DNA of 64,000 bases, taken from contig JAAFJA010000009.1 of assembly GCA_013298765.1 (NCBI GenBank), positions 62,001-126,000 on the forward strand, in the 5' to 3' direction. How positions within the stretch are numbered: the stretch's first letter is position 1; every line of letters starts with the position of its first letter. The notes beneath the pieces were generated by a model, which was not told the DNA's origin, did no database searches, and was given only the letters and a program-made list of their open reading frames with translations. The DNA is from Betaproteobacteria bacterium (GTDB lineage: Bacteria; Pseudomonadota; Gammaproteobacteria; Burkholderiales; Casimicrobiaceae). Shown here one piece after another: positions 8,730 to 17,440 of this stretch. The position numbers were made by a program, and so were the translations under genes.

Positions 8730-9095
8730 ATGCATATAACTAGCGATGAGATGACAGGGCGAATTGAGGAAGAAATAGGTCGCATCGATCAATTGGACCT
8801 TGCTGCCCGACTTCGCCGATTGTTAGTGCCAGTTCGATGCGAAGAACGTGAGTGGGATTACGGCCAGGCGCGCACATTTCCTTGTTGGATCATTGCAGAA
8901 CATCGCGCATCCAATACCGCGTTCGCGTATTGCGAGCAGGGGTTTGGACCACGGTATCCATGGGGTATGTTGCGTATCGCGGGGACTCACCTATCGATGG
9001 GTGCCGATGACCGATGGTTCGCTTCTTTTGAAGAAGCTTTCCGCAGCTCAGCTGCATGGGACGGAATCAATCCAAACGGCTACGAAGTAAGTTAG
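8730..9095 (+). CDS. Conserved hypothetical protein behind senC
   Basis: The 121-residue soluble protein starts 8 bases after the senC stop, on the same strand, so it may be read with senBC. The N-terminal 40 residues are charged and helical. The rest carries a tryptophan- and cysteine-bearing segment FPCWIIAEHRASNTAFAYCE, then GFGPRYPWGMLRIAGTHLSM and WFASFEEAFRSSAAWDG. I recall similar uncharacterised bacterial proteins with the AYCEQGFGPRxPWG pattern but know no function. There is no signal peptide or membrane segment. Linkage to selenium metabolism is only positional. Confidence 0.7.
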   Translation: MHITSDEMTGRIEEEIGRIDQLDLAARLRRLLVPVRCEEREWDYGQARTFPCWIIAEHRASNTAFAYCEQGFGPRYPWGMLRIAGTHLSMGADDRWFASFEEAFRSSAAWDGINPNGYEVS

Positions 9096-9225
9096 TCCAC
9101 GCACAAGACTCGTTTCGCCCCGCTACGCAGCCGGCGTGCGGGCTAAGGTGAATGTACGCCATCATTTGACCGACAGCTCTCACGCAATAATTCGAATTCG
9201 CGTCAATTTACAGAAAGCGCTGAAC

Positions 9226-10206
9226 ATGAGTTTCAAAGCCTACGTAACGTCCCAAGAAGGCAAATCGGTCAAAACCGAACTTGTCGACATGACTGTCGAT
9301 CAACTCGATCCGGGCGAGGTGGTGATTCGCGTTGAGTATTCGACCGTTAATTACAAAGATGCGCTGTCGGCAACGGGCGCGGGGCGGATCATTCGGCGCT
9401 TTCCTTGCATTGGCGGGATTGATCTCGCGGGCGTGGTGGAGTCGTCATCGTCTCCGGACTTCAGGCCTGGCGACAAAGTGATTGCGCATTCGTACGATGT
9501 GGGAGTCGCGCATCATGGCGGCTACGCGGAGCGCGCGCGCATGCCTGCGGCGTGGTTGGTGCCAATCCCGAATGGCATGAGCACGTATGACGCGATGACG
9601 CATGGCACTGCGGGATTCACCGCTGCGCAAGCGATTCATCGCATGCAACACGATGGCTTGCGTCCTGCGATGGGGCCGGTGTTGGTGAACGGTGCGACCG
9701 GCGGCGTGGGCATGGTGGCGATTGAGATTCTTGCGAAGCTCGGCTATCACGTAGTCGCGGTGACGGGCAAAGAAAAGGACGTTGAGCTGCTCAAATCGAT
9801 TGGCGCGAAAGAGGTGTTGATTCGCGGGCAATTTGAGATGACAGAGAAGCCGCTCGGACCGGAGACTTACGCAGGCGCGGTCGACAACTTGGGTGGCGAA
9901 CAACTCTCCTGGCTCACGCGCGTGATGAAAGTGGGCGGCACCATTGCGTCCGTCGGGCTCGCGCAAGGCTGGGAAGTGAAAACGACGGTGATGCCGTTCA
10001 TTTTGCGTGGTGTTTCACTACTTGGCATCGATAGCGTGAACTGCTCGATGCAGCTGCGTCGTGAGCTGTGGGGCAAGCTTGCCAATGAATGGAAGTGCGA
10101 GAAACTCGCGAGCCATTGCAAGACGGTTTCGTTCACTGAGCTGCCCGGCGTGTTTGAGGCCTACGTGAAAGGCGCAGTTACAGGGCGCACGGTGGTGAAG
10201 CTTTAG
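9226..10206 (+). CDS. yhdH: YhdH/AcuI-family NADPH-dependent oxidoreductase (MDR superfamily)
   Basis: The 326-residue product is a zinc-free medium-chain reductase. The family includes AcuI, an acryloyl-CoA reductase, and YhdH quinone oxidoreductases. The catalytic-domain sequence VEYSTVNYKDALSATGAGRI and the FPCIGGIDLAGVVESS segment are typical, as is the Rossmann segment VLVNGATGGVGMVAIEILAK, with the C-terminal half MPFILRGVSLLGIDSVNC close to YhdH. Length agrees with the family (about 324-330). The start is ATG 9226, where homology begins; an open frame extends 30 codons upstream. It is a single gene with no obvious partner; the true substrate cannot be told from sequence. Confidence 0.93.
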   Translation: MSFKAYVTSQEGKSVKTELVDMTVDQLDPGEVVIRVEYSTVNYKDALSATGAGRIIRRFPCIGGIDLAGVVESSSSPDFRPGDKVIAHSYDVGVAHHGGYAERARMPAAWLVPIPNGMSTYDAMTHGTAGFTAAQAIHRMQHDGLRPAMGPVLVNGATGGVGMVAIEILAKLGYHVVAVTGKEKDVELLKSIGAKEVLIRGQFEMTEKPLGPETYAGAVDNLGGEQLSWLTRVMKVGGTIASVGLAQGWEVKTTVMPFILRGVSLLGIDSVNCSMQLRRELWGKLANEWKCEKLASHCKTVSFTELPGVFEAYVKGAVTGRTVVKL

Positions 10207-10259
10207 CCAAGGTTTGCGAGATACCTAGTAGCTTTATACTGCACGTCCCGATTGAATTG

Positions 10260-10327
10260 GGGCGAGCGAGCTAAAATCTAATACTCTACCTATTCTTTTT
10301 TCCCTTCTCGCCCTGATTAAGTAAGGG
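10260..10327. repeat. Intergenic hairpin-forming spacer
   Basis: GGGCGAG (10260-10266) pairs with CTCGCCC (10307-10313) across a 40-base AT-rich loop, and CCCT (10311-10314) can instead pair with AGGG (10324-10327). The two pairings exclude each other. The spacer separates yhdH from the end of the convergent TRAP-protein gene and lacks a T-run suited to termination on either strand. Confidence 0.4.
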
Positions 10328-10455
10328 TTAAGCTAAAAAAGTTATGCTGGAAATCTTGCTTCGAATCTAACTTGGCGAGCGCATTGCTTCGACCCGTTGG
10401 CAATCGCACACAAGCATGCCGCATTCAGATGAAAATTTCGCCGATCGCGAAGCGT

Positions 10456-11520
10456 TCAGCGAAACGTTCGGATTTCTTCGATGATCTTTGGATTGAGTCC
10501 CGGCAGCATGCGTTCGTAGGCCGGACGAAGCGCAGACCGAAACGCGTTGGTGTCCACAAACGTGTTGATCTGCATCCCCGATGCGCGCAGGGCGGTGAGC
10601 GCCGCGAATTCGTCGGCGTTTACGCGATCCCGTTGTGCACGAACCGCTGCTCTCGCCGCCATCTTGAAGGCGTAGCGATCCTGCTCACTCAAACTCGCCC
10701 ATAAGCTCGGTGAAACAGTGAGCACACAGGGCGAATAAAAATGCTGCGTCAGAGAGAGAAATCGTTGTGTTTCGCTAAATTTAGATGCGAGGATCACTGG
10801 CAGCGGATTCTCCTGTCCATCGAGCTCGCCGCGCTTAAGCGCATCGAATAGCTTGGGGAAGGCGAGCGGTGTTGGCTGCGCTTTGAGTGTACGAAGCGCC
10901 TGCATGTGCACGCTGTTTTCCATGGTGCGAAGCTTCAAACTCGCTAGATCCGCTGGATAAATGATCGCGCGGCGATTGTTCGTGATGTGGCGGAACCCAT
11001 TCTCGCTCCACGCCAAGCCAATCAAGCCGTACTTTGGAAAGAGCTCCAGGATGCTCTGGCCAATTTTTCCGTCAAGTGTGCGTCGCGCGTGCGCGTAATC
11101 GCTGAACAAAAATGGCAAATCGAATAGTTTTGCCTCCGGGACGATATTGCCGAGCGGCCCTGTAGAGGTGTTGCCCATCTCAAGCTCGCCGGACTTCACC
11201 TTATTGAGGATTTCCAGCTCGCCCCCCGCCTTACCCGCGGGCAGGTGCTCCACCTTGAAGCGGTTGTTGGTCAGTTCGGCCAGTTCGCGACCAAATGCGT
11301 CAACTCCAGCACCGTAATGCGAGTTTTGAGCGACCGCATACGCAATTCGGATGACCTTGGCGCCGGTTGCGTCGGGAGCGGCTAGCGCGGGTGGGGAATT
11401 GCGAGCGGGAGCGGCGCGTGTATCGTTAGTTTGCGCAGAGGAAATCCCAAGCCCGACAACCGCCAGACCCAGTAGCCCAAAGCGTGCGATTCGACGCCGT
11501 GCGAAAAACTTCTCGTTCAA
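10456..11520 (-). CDS. dctP: TRAP transporter substrate-binding protein (DctP family)
   Basis: This 354-residue periplasmic protein would capture an organic acid for a TRAP transporter. After the basic N-terminus NEKFFARRRIARFG comes a hydrophobic signal segment and a likely cleavage near SSAQ. The DctP fold is clear: KVIRIAYAVAQNSHYGAGVD, the F-G-ELAELTNNRFKVE region, FDLPFLFSDYAHARR, and PADLASLKLRTMENSVHM with the carboxylate-binding Arg. I favour the TTG start at 11520, preceded by GGGAGTGG and placed just before the signal peptide; an in-frame ATG-free extension runs to 11619. No DctQ or DctM membrane genes are nearby, so it must work with components encoded elsewhere. Confidence 0.88.
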   Translation of the reverse strand: MNEKFFARRRIARFGLLGLAVVGLGISSAQTNDTRAAPARNSPPALAAPDATGAKVIRIAYAVAQNSHYGAGVDAFGRELAELTNNRFKVEHLPAGKAGGELEILNKVKSGELEMGNTSTGPLGNIVPEAKLFDLPFLFSDYAHARRTLDGKIGQSILELFPKYGLIGLAWSENGFRHITNNRRAIIYPADLASLKLRTMENSVHMQALRTLKAQPTPLAFPKLFDALKRGELDGQENPLPVILASKFSETQRFLSLTQHFYSPCVLTVSPSLWASLSEQDRYAFKMAARAAVRAQRDRVNADEFAALTALRASGMQINTFVDTNAFRSALRPAYERMLPGLNPKIIEEIRTFR

Positions 11521-12372
11521 GAATCCACTCCCTTTTTTTACCCATGCGCCGCCTTTGGCGCAGCTTGCAGCGCGCGAACCCGTGATCGAAGCGGTCACCA
11601 ACCAAGCTGCCGCGCGCATTTCTGGCAGGTCGTCGCGATCGCCCCCGAGCGCCGCCTAGGCCGTTTGATCGATTTGAGCCACTGCCTTTATCTCAACGTC
11701 ACTTCTAGGGAAACGCCGAACAACTGCCAATCCGCCGCGCACTGCATCACGCGGACATATTCAGCGTTTCCCTAGGCCCTGCGACTGGAACCAGCATCGG
11801 TTGACTGTATCGGTTGGGCCTAAGGTAGTCAATTGCCGCCTTCACGTTGCCGTGGCGCTATCAAGAGCTGCGCGGAGTCAGTCTCATGTGCACGCCGCAT
11901 CGTCGTTCTTCGCTGAGCCGACGCAGCCAAATTTCTCAACATCACCCCGCGAAACATCGAGTTCAGTGAGCAAGCCCAGCCTGACCCGCGGCGCGCGATG
12001 TCGCACTGACTTCTCTGGCGTTTACTTACGCAACACGAGCGGCGAGAGCTTTGCGCTTCTGCTTTTGAGACTTTTCTTATTCAAGATTCGCATCAGGCCA
12101 TGAATTGCGCATCGAGCCAAGGGGAAGATGGGACGTCTCCGCGCTTGAGCATCAGTGGCTGCGGCAGTGTTCGAGGGCGCCGCGAAGCTTACGAACGTGC
12201 ATAGCATCTAAACAACTCGGCATTTCGAGCGCCTTGGCTTGCCGTATATTGCCGCCCGAGCGTTCGTTATCGCTGATGTGAAAACATCAATTCAGCACCA
12301 ACGATCCGTGCGGCCACCACGCCGCTCCACGCATCAAACATCCACTTCTCCTTTTCTAGGATTCATCAAGAT
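11521..12372. other. Large intergenic region upstream of gltI
   Basis: About 850 bases lie between the divergent TRAP-protein and gltI genes. A 100-codon frame at 11801-12103 has a serine/arginine-rich composition and no family resemblance, so I do not call it. The region contains one strong long inverted repeat at 11705-11775, described separately. The promoters of both flanking genes must lie here, but I cannot point to convincing hexamers. Confidence 0.6.
11705..11775. repeat. 12-bp inverted repeat with 47-base loop
   Basis: CTAGGGAAACGC at 11705-11716 is exactly complementary to GCGTTTCCCTAG at 11764-11775. Inside the loop CCGCG and CGCGG can form a second stem. The nested structure could be a small RNA element, a bound operator or a relic of a mobile palindrome; nothing here decides between them. 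Confidence 0.6.
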
Positions 12373-13266
12373 ATGAAAAAGCAGATCGTACTTGCGGCGA
12401 TGACCGCATTCGTAGCTGGCGGCGCCATCGCGCAGTCGGCCGTTGACAAAGCGAAATCATCAGGCAGCATCACCATGGGTGTTCGCGAATCTTCGGGCGC
12501 ACTGTCCTACACGCTAGGCGACGGTAAGTTCGCAGGCTTCCACGTTGAAGTTTGCCAGCGAATCCTGGCTGAAGTTGAAAAGCAAGTGGGCAAGAAGCTT
12601 GAAGTGAAGTACCAACCGGTGACATCGCAGAACCGTATCCCGCTCCTGCAAAACGGCACGGTGGATATCGAATGCGGATCAACCACCAACAACGCGACGC
12701 GCCAAAAAGACGTAGCTTTTTTGAACACGACCTACGTTGAAGAAGTCCGCATCGCAACAAAAGCGAACTCTGGCATCACCAACATCGCCCAGTTGAACGG
12801 CAAAAACGTGGCAACCACGACCGGCACGACCTCGGTGCAGCATCTTCGTAAGCACGAGCGCGCAACTGGCATGGATTTCAAGGAAGTGTTCGGCAAAGAT
12901 CATGCTGACAGCTTCTTGATGCTTGAAACCGGTCGCGCAGATGCCTTCGTGATGGACGGCTCGATTCTCGCGGGCAACATTGCGTTGGCGAAGAACCCTG
13001 CTGAGTTCCGTATCGTGGGCGAAGTGTTGAACGTCGAGCCGATCGCCATCATGGTTCGCAAAGACGACGCAGCGCTCAAGAAAATCGGCAATGACACTAT
13101 CGCAGCGATGGTGAAGTCTGGCGATATGGCGAAACTTTGGGATAAGTGGTTCATGCAGCCGATCCCGCCGAAGAACACGAAAGTGGGCCTCGCATTGTCA
13201 GAGAGCACCAAAAACGCTTGGGCGAACCCGAACGACAAGCCGATGGAAGATTACGCGAAGAAATAA
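12373..13266 (+). CDS. gltI: Glutamate/aspartate ABC transporter, periplasmic binding protein
   Basis: The 297-residue protein has a clear signal peptide (MKKQIVLAAMTAFVAGGAIA, cut before QS). It then shows the solute-binding family 3 fold with the signature VTSQNRIPLLQNGTVDIECG, which is typical of the GltI/DEBP group for acidic amino acids. It captures substrate in the periplasm and delivers it to the GltJK permease. The genes gltJ, gltK and gltL follow on the same strand in the standard order, separated from gltI by a 201-base spacer with a terminator-like hairpin. Substrate specificity is inferred from similarity and gene order. Confidence 0.93.
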   Translation: MKKQIVLAAMTAFVAGGAIAQSAVDKAKSSGSITMGVRESSGALSYTLGDGKFAGFHVEVCQRILAEVEKQVGKKLEVKYQPVTSQNRIPLLQNGTVDIECGSTTNNATRQKDVAFLNTTYVEEVRIATKANSGITNIAQLNGKNVATTTGTTSVQHLRKHERATGMDFKEVFGKDHADSFLMLETGRADAFVMDGSILAGNIALAKNPAEFRIVGEVLNVEPIAIMVRKDDAALKKIGNDTIAAMVKSGDMAKLWDKWFMQPIPPKNTKVGLALSESTKNAWANPNDKPMEDYAKK

Positions 13267-13290
13267 GTTTTCTTTGCGCGACTAAATTAG

Positions 13291-13324
13291 CCCCTGCCGT
13301 GGGCCACCACCGCAGGGGTTTTTT
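13291..13324 (+). terminator. Terminator-like hairpin between gltI and gltJ
   Basis: CCCCTGC (13291-13297) pairs with GCAGGGG (13312-13318) followed by six T residues. It lies 24 bases after the gltI stop but 144 bases before gltJ. Partial read-through would yield more binding protein than permease, a known arrangement for such operons; alternatively gltJKL has its own promoter in 13325-13467. Confidence 0.85.
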
Positions 13325-13467
13325 CTGCCTCAAGAAAATAAAAGTATCGCGCGCGCAGTCGCTGTCGCGGCGGTGTGTATGATGCGTTTGACGCTACGCG
13401 CGTAGCTGCGCTTGGTTCGAGTTGAACTAGGCCAGCGCGATGATGATGCGACGAGATAGGGGGATCG

Positions 13468-14226
13468 ATGGCTTGGGATTGGCAGTTATTCTGTAAAGAA
13501 ACAGCAACCGGCGAAATCATCGCGGGCTGTTTTGGAAAAGGTGGGGATCAAACCTACCTGAATTGGATTCTCTCGGCGTGGGGCTGGACACTGACGGTCG
13601 CGCTTGCTGCCTTGGTTGTCGCGCTCTTGATGGGCCTCATCATGGGGACATTGCGAACGCTGCCCAATAGCCCGTGGCTGGTGCGGCTTGGCACTGCATG
13701 GACAGAGCTCTTCCGCAACATTCCACTGCTCGTGCAGATTTTTCTTTGGTACTTCGTGGTGCCAGCGATTTTCCCGGCACTCAACGATGTGCCATCGGTC
13801 ATTCTCGTGATTCTTGCGCTCGGATTCTTCACCTCTGCGCGGGTGAGCGAGCAAGTGCGCTCCGGTATTCAAGCGCTACCGCGTGGCCAGCGCTACGCGG
13901 GCATGGCGGTTGGTTTCACGACGCCACAAACCTATCGCTACGTGTTGCTGCCGATGGCGCTTCGCATCGTCATTCCGCCGCTCACCAGCGAATCGATGAA
14001 TATCATCAAGAACTCATCGGTGGCGTTTGCGGTGTCAATTGCTGAGCTAACGATGTTCGCGCGCCAAGCAGGCGAAGAGACGTCGGCGCCAGTGCAGATG
14101 TATCTGGCGGTGACGGTGCTTTATGCAATCTCTGCGTTTACGGTCAATCGCATCATGCGTGTGATCGAACAGAAGACGCAGGTTCCCGGCTTTGTCGCTG
14201 CAGGCGGCATGGGCGCGGGCCACTAG
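13468..14226 (+). CDS. gltJ: Glutamate/aspartate ABC transporter permease GltJ
   Basis: The 252-residue inner-membrane protein is of the HisM/GlnP permease family. It has about five hydrophobic segments, starting with LNWILSAWGWTLTVALAALV. The ELFRNIPLLVQIFLWYF stretch is a family hallmark. The EAA loop that contacts the ATPase appears as SGIQALPRGQRYAGMAVGF. It forms the channel heterodimer with GltK, whose gene follows after an 8-base gap. The start is preceded by a GGGGGATCG stretch that serves as a ribosome-binding site. Confidence 0.94.
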   Translation: MAWDWQLFCKETATGEIIAGCFGKGGDQTYLNWILSAWGWTLTVALAALVVALLMGLIMGTLRTLPNSPWLVRLGTAWTELFRNIPLLVQIFLWYFVVPAIFPALNDVPSVILVILALGFFTSARVSEQVRSGIQALPRGQRYAGMAVGFTTPQTYRYVLLPMALRIVIPPLTSESMNIIKNSSVAFAVSIAELTMFARQAGEETSAPVQMYLAVTVLYAISAFTVNRIMRVIEQKTQVPGFVAAGGMGAGH

Positions 14227-14234
14227 GGGTCACG

Positions 14235-14903
14235 ATGGGAAATCTTGATCTCACCTTTTTTGACTGGAGCGTGATTGGGCCCTTCGTCTGGAAAGGTCTC
14301 ATCTTCAGTTTGTGGCTCACAGTCGTTGCAACGATTGGCGGCGTGATCCTTGGCACGGCGCTCGCGCTGATGCGACTCTCCGGCAAGAAGTGGCTGGAAG
14401 TCCCAGCGGCCGCTTATGTGAACACGATGCGCTCCATTCCGCTGGTGATGGTGCTCTTGTGGTTCTTCTTGCTAATTCCGTTTGCAATTGGGCGGCCGAT
14501 TGGGGCCGAGATGAGCGCCGTGGTGACGTTTATTGCCTTCGAGGCCGCGTACTTCTCGGAAATCGTTCGCGCTGGCATTCAATCGATTCCACGGGGTCAG
14601 ATTTTTGCGGGGCAAGCACTCGGCATGACCTACGGGCAAAACATGAAGCTCGTGATCCTGCCGCAAGCCTTTCGAAATATGTTGCCAGTGTTTCTCACGC
14701 AAACCATCATCCTGTTTCAAGACACCTCACTCGTCTACGCGATTGGCGCGTACGACATGCTCAAAGGGTTTGAGACCGCAGGCAAAAACTTGGGCCGACC
14801 GGTTGAAGCGTATCTGCTTGCGGCCGTTGTGTATTTCTTTATGTGCTACGCGCTCTCCTGGATCGTGAAGCGTATTCAGCAAAAAGTGCAAATCATTAGG
14901 TAG
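14235..14903 (+). CDS. gltK: Glutamate/aspartate ABC transporter permease GltK
   Basis: This 222-residue membrane protein is the second permease subunit of the importer. It shares the family pattern: the [20 protein letters not shown] segment, and the EAA loop [19 protein letters not shown] that docks on GltL. Five transmembrane helices can be drawn. It is packed between gltJ (8 bases) and gltL (17 bases), which supports one transcript and a fixed stoichiometry with GltJ. Confidence 0.94.
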   Translation: MGNLDLTFFDWSVIGPFVWKGLIFSLWLTVVATIGGVILGTALALMRLSGKKWLEVPAAAYVNTMRSIPLVMVLLWFFLLIPFAIGRPIGAEMSAVVTFIAFEAAYFSEIVRAGIQSIPRGQIFAGQALGMTYGQNMKLVILPQAFRNMLPVFLTQTIILFQDTSLVYAIGAYDMLKGFETAGKNLGRPVEAYLLAAVVYFFMCYALSWIVKRIQQKVQIIR

Positions 14904-14920
14904 GGGAGCGGAGTCGAATC

Positions 14921-15658
14921 ATGATTGAAGTTAAAGGTATTTCGAAGTGGTACGGCAAGGTTCAGGTGCTGAACAACTGCTCAACCAAGATCAACAAAGG
15001 CGAGGTCGTCGTTGTTTGCGGTCCGTCGGGCTCGGGTAAGTCAACGCTGATCAAAACGATCAATGCGTTGGAGCCCGTGCAAAAAGGCGAGATCTGGGTT
15101 GATGGCACTGCGGTGCACGATCCTAAAACGGATCTACCGAAGTTGCGCTCACGTGTCGGTATGGTGTTCCAACACTTTGAGCTTTTCCCGCATTTGTCAG
15201 TCACCGAAAACCTGACGATCGCACAGAAAAAAGTGCTCGGGCGCAGCGAAGAAGAGGCGCGCACACGCGGCTTGAAAATGCTGGATCGCGTGGGCCTCAT
15301 GGCGCATAAAGACAAATTTCCAGGGCAACTTTCAGGCGGCCAGCAGCAACGCGTTGCCATTGCCCGAGCGCTCTCAATGGATCCGATAGTGATGCTCTTT
15401 GATGAACCCACCTCGGCGCTTGATCCCGAAATGGTCGGCGAAGTGCTCGATGTAATGGTCACGCTTGCCAGAGAGGGCATGACGATGATGGTCGTCACGC
15501 ACGAGATGGGCTTTGCTCGCAAAGTCGCTCATCGCGTGATCTTCATCGACGTCGGCGGCAAGATTCTCGAAGACTGCTCGAAAGATGACTTCTTCGGTAA
15601 CCCCGATGCTCGTCAGCCGCGCACGAAGGATTTCCTCTCGAAGATTTTGCAGCACTAG
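14921..15658 (+). CDS. gltL: Glutamate/aspartate ABC transporter ATP-binding protein GltL
   Basis: The 245-residue ATPase powers the GltIJK importer from the cytosol. All ABC motifs are intact: Walker [11 protein letters not shown], the Q-loop in [14 protein letters not shown], signature [15 protein letters not shown], Walker [14 protein letters not shown] and the switch His in VVTHEMGF. Length and order match polar amino-acid transporters. A GC-rich hairpin without a T-run follows the stop codon, in front of the convergent ankyrin gene. Confidence 0.95.
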   Translation: MIEVKGISKWYGKVQVLNNCSTKINKGEVVVVCGPSGSGKSTLIKTINALEPVQKGEIWVDGTAVHDPKTDLPKLRSRVGMVFQHFELFPHLSVTENLTIAQKKVLGRSEEEARTRGLKMLDRVGLMAHKDKFPGQLSGGQQQRVAIARALSMDPIVMLFDEPTSALDPEMVGEVLDVMVTLAREGMTMMVVTHEMGFARKVAHRVIFIDVGGKILEDCSKDDFFGNPDARQPRTKDFLSKILQH

Positions 15659-15663
15659 GAGGT

Positions 15664-15687
15664 CGTGCTCGCGTCCGCGCGAGCACG
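15664..15687. terminator. GC-rich hairpin between convergent gltL and ankyrin genes
   Basis: CGTGCTCGCG (15664-15673) pairs with CGCGAGCACG (15678-15687) around a four-base loop. There is no T-run on either side, so it is at best an unusual or factor-dependent terminator, but its place between two converging stop codons fits that role. Confidence 0.4.
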
Positions 15688-15695
15688 CAAGAAAC

Positions 15696-16400
15696 CTATT
15701 TCGCGCCAGCGGCTTCGAGCATCGCGATCATTTCTTTGTAGCCGCGCGACTTCGCGAGCGCGAGCGGTGTCATACCTTGCCGATCGCGCAATTGCAGATT
15801 GGCTTTCGCATCGATCAGCGCTTTGAGCGATGCTTGGTGGCGCTTGCCACCGTCGCCCAAGACGATGGCTTCAATGGTCGCCGTCCAATGCAGGTTATTT
15901 ACGTGGTCGAGCGGGGCGCCAGCGGCGATGAGTTGACGGACCACGCCGTCGTGGCCAAGGTGTGCTGCTGCGATGAGCGCGGTCCCGTCATAGCGACTGG
16001 TGGTGAGTTTCGCACTGGCGCCGTTGGCGAGTAGCACACGCAAGCTTTCCTCATCGTCTGCCACGGACGCAATGGTGACCGCGTCGTAGCGATCACTTTC
16101 GAGCGCCGCGTGATCGGCGCCCGCTTTCATCAGCGCTTCGATCACATCGCGCTTGCGGGCGAAGGTCGCCACGTGCAACGGCGTCCGGCCATACGCATCT
16201 CGTGCGTTGAGCGGCGCATTTGCAGCGATCAATCGTTTGACTTCCGCGAGATCGCCGCGATGCGCGGCGGCATGAAGCCCCGAGTACTTCGCAACCTCGC
16301 TCGCCGACGGTGCCACTTGTGCTGAAGCGGGCTGGGAGACTTGGAGCGCGCCAGCGAAAACTAGCGCGAAAGAGAGTGCGAGAGACGTTGAGCGCGACAT
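15696..16400 (-). CDS. Exported ankyrin-repeat protein
   Basis: The 234-residue product starts with a signal peptide (MSRSTSLALSFALVFAGALQ, probable cut after PASA). About five to six ankyrin repeats follow, recognisable by GLHAAAHRGDLAEVKRLIAA, GRTPLHVATFARKRDVIEAL, GTALIAAAHLGHDGVVRQLI and a final QGMTPLALAKSRGYKEMIAM. Such proteins bind other proteins and here would do so in the periplasm. It lies between two amino-acid importer operons but is convergent with one and separated from the other by 275 bases, so no functional link is evident. A specific role is unknown. Confidence 0.88.
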   Translation of the reverse strand: MSRSTSLALSFALVFAGALQVSQPASAQVAPSASEVAKYSGLHAAAHRGDLAEVKRLIAANAPLNARDAYGRTPLHVATFARKRDVIEALMKAGADHAALESDRYDAVTIASVADDEESLRVLLANGASAKLTTSRYDGTALIAAAHLGHDGVVRQLIAAGAPLDHVNNLHWTATIEAIVLGDGGKRHQASLKALIDAKANLQLRDRQGMTPLALAKSRGYKEMIAMLEAAGAK

Positions 16401-16675
16401 GTCGAGTCCAAGTGAAAGCGATCACCATTTGAACGCGAGAATCGGCTTCCGTTCGCACTCGGCACTGATGAGGGCTAGAAGCGGTGAACGTAGTTTGCCT
16501 ACGGTCGAAGTGCGCTCCAGCATGCGCGAAGCAGCGCACAGGAGAGTACAACTCTCCCGCTTAGGCGCACATTGGATTGGGGCTACGCGCGTGAAAACGT
16601 AGTTTTCTAGATTCGCGTATTCGCCCCGCATGCCCTAAATTAACGAGAGCGCCTCTCAAAAAGCTAGCCGGTCGG

Positions 16676-17428
16676 CTAATGCCCCAAAATCTTCGACAAG
16701 AAATCCTTCGAGCGATCCGTCTTTGGATTATTGAAGAATTCGTGAGGCGTGTTTTGCTCGACGATTTGACCTTGATCCATGAAGATCACACGATCAGCGA
16801 CCGCTTTCGCGAAGCCCATTTCGTGGGTGACGCAGATCATGGTGATGCCTTGATTGGCGAGCTCCACCATCACATCGAGCACTTCTTTGATCATCTCTGG
16901 ATCAAGCGCCGAGGTGGGCTCATCAAAGAGCATGATTTTTGGTGTAAGGCAGAGCGCGCGAGCGATGGCCACACGCTGCTGTTGACCGCCGGAAAGTTGC
17001 AGCGGATATTTCTCCGCTTGCTCGGCAATACGCACACGCTTCAACTGCGTCATCGCACGCTCTTCGGCTTCTTTCTTTGGCACTTTGCCGACGTACATCG
17101 GTGAGAGTGTCAAGTTTTCGAGCACCGTGAGATGCGGAAACAAATTGAACTGCTGAAACACCATGCCGACATCTTTGCGAATGCGGTCAATCGCTTTCAC
17201 GTCGTCGGTGAGTTCGGTGCCATCAACGATCAACCGCCCTTCCTGATGTTCCTCAAGGCGATTAATGCAGCGAATGAGCGTTGACTTGCCCGAGCCCGAG
17301 GGGCCGCAGATCACGATGCGCTCGCCGCGTCGTACCTGTAAATCGATGTCGCGCAAGACGTGGAAGCTATTGCCGTACCACTTGTTGACTTTGTCGAAAA
17401 CAATGATGTTGTCAGTGCCGGTGCTCAT
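16676..17428 (-). CDS. aapP: General L-amino-acid ABC transporter ATP-binding protein AapP
   Basis: This 250-residue cytosolic ATPase belongs to the polar amino-acid importer class. Walker [14 protein letters not shown], signature [15 protein letters not shown], Walker [16 protein letters not shown] and the His switch CVTHEMGF are all intact. It is the last gene of an operon read aapJ-aapQ-aapM-aapP on the minus strand, 12 bases behind aapM. It is related to gltL of the neighbouring operon, yet the sequences differ enough not to be a recent copy. Confidence 0.94.
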   Translation of the reverse strand: MSTGTDNIIVFDKVNKWYGNSFHVLRDIDLQVRRGERIVICGPSGSGKSTLIRCINRLEEHQEGRLIVDGTELTDDVKAIDRIRKDVGMVFQQFNLFPHLTVLENLTLSPMYVGKVPKKEAEERAMTQLKRVRIAEQAEKYPLQLSGGQQQRVAIARALCLTPKIMLFDEPTSALDPEMIKEVLDVMVELANQGITMICVTHEMGFAKAVADRVIFMDQGQIVEQNTPHEFFNNPKTDRSKDFLSKILGH

Positions 17429-17440
17429 GGCGATCCTCGA

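Noticed and set aside
11801..12103. Possible 100-residue gene upstream of gltI
   Set aside because: Ser/Arg-rich composition, no recognisable domain and no ribosome-binding site.
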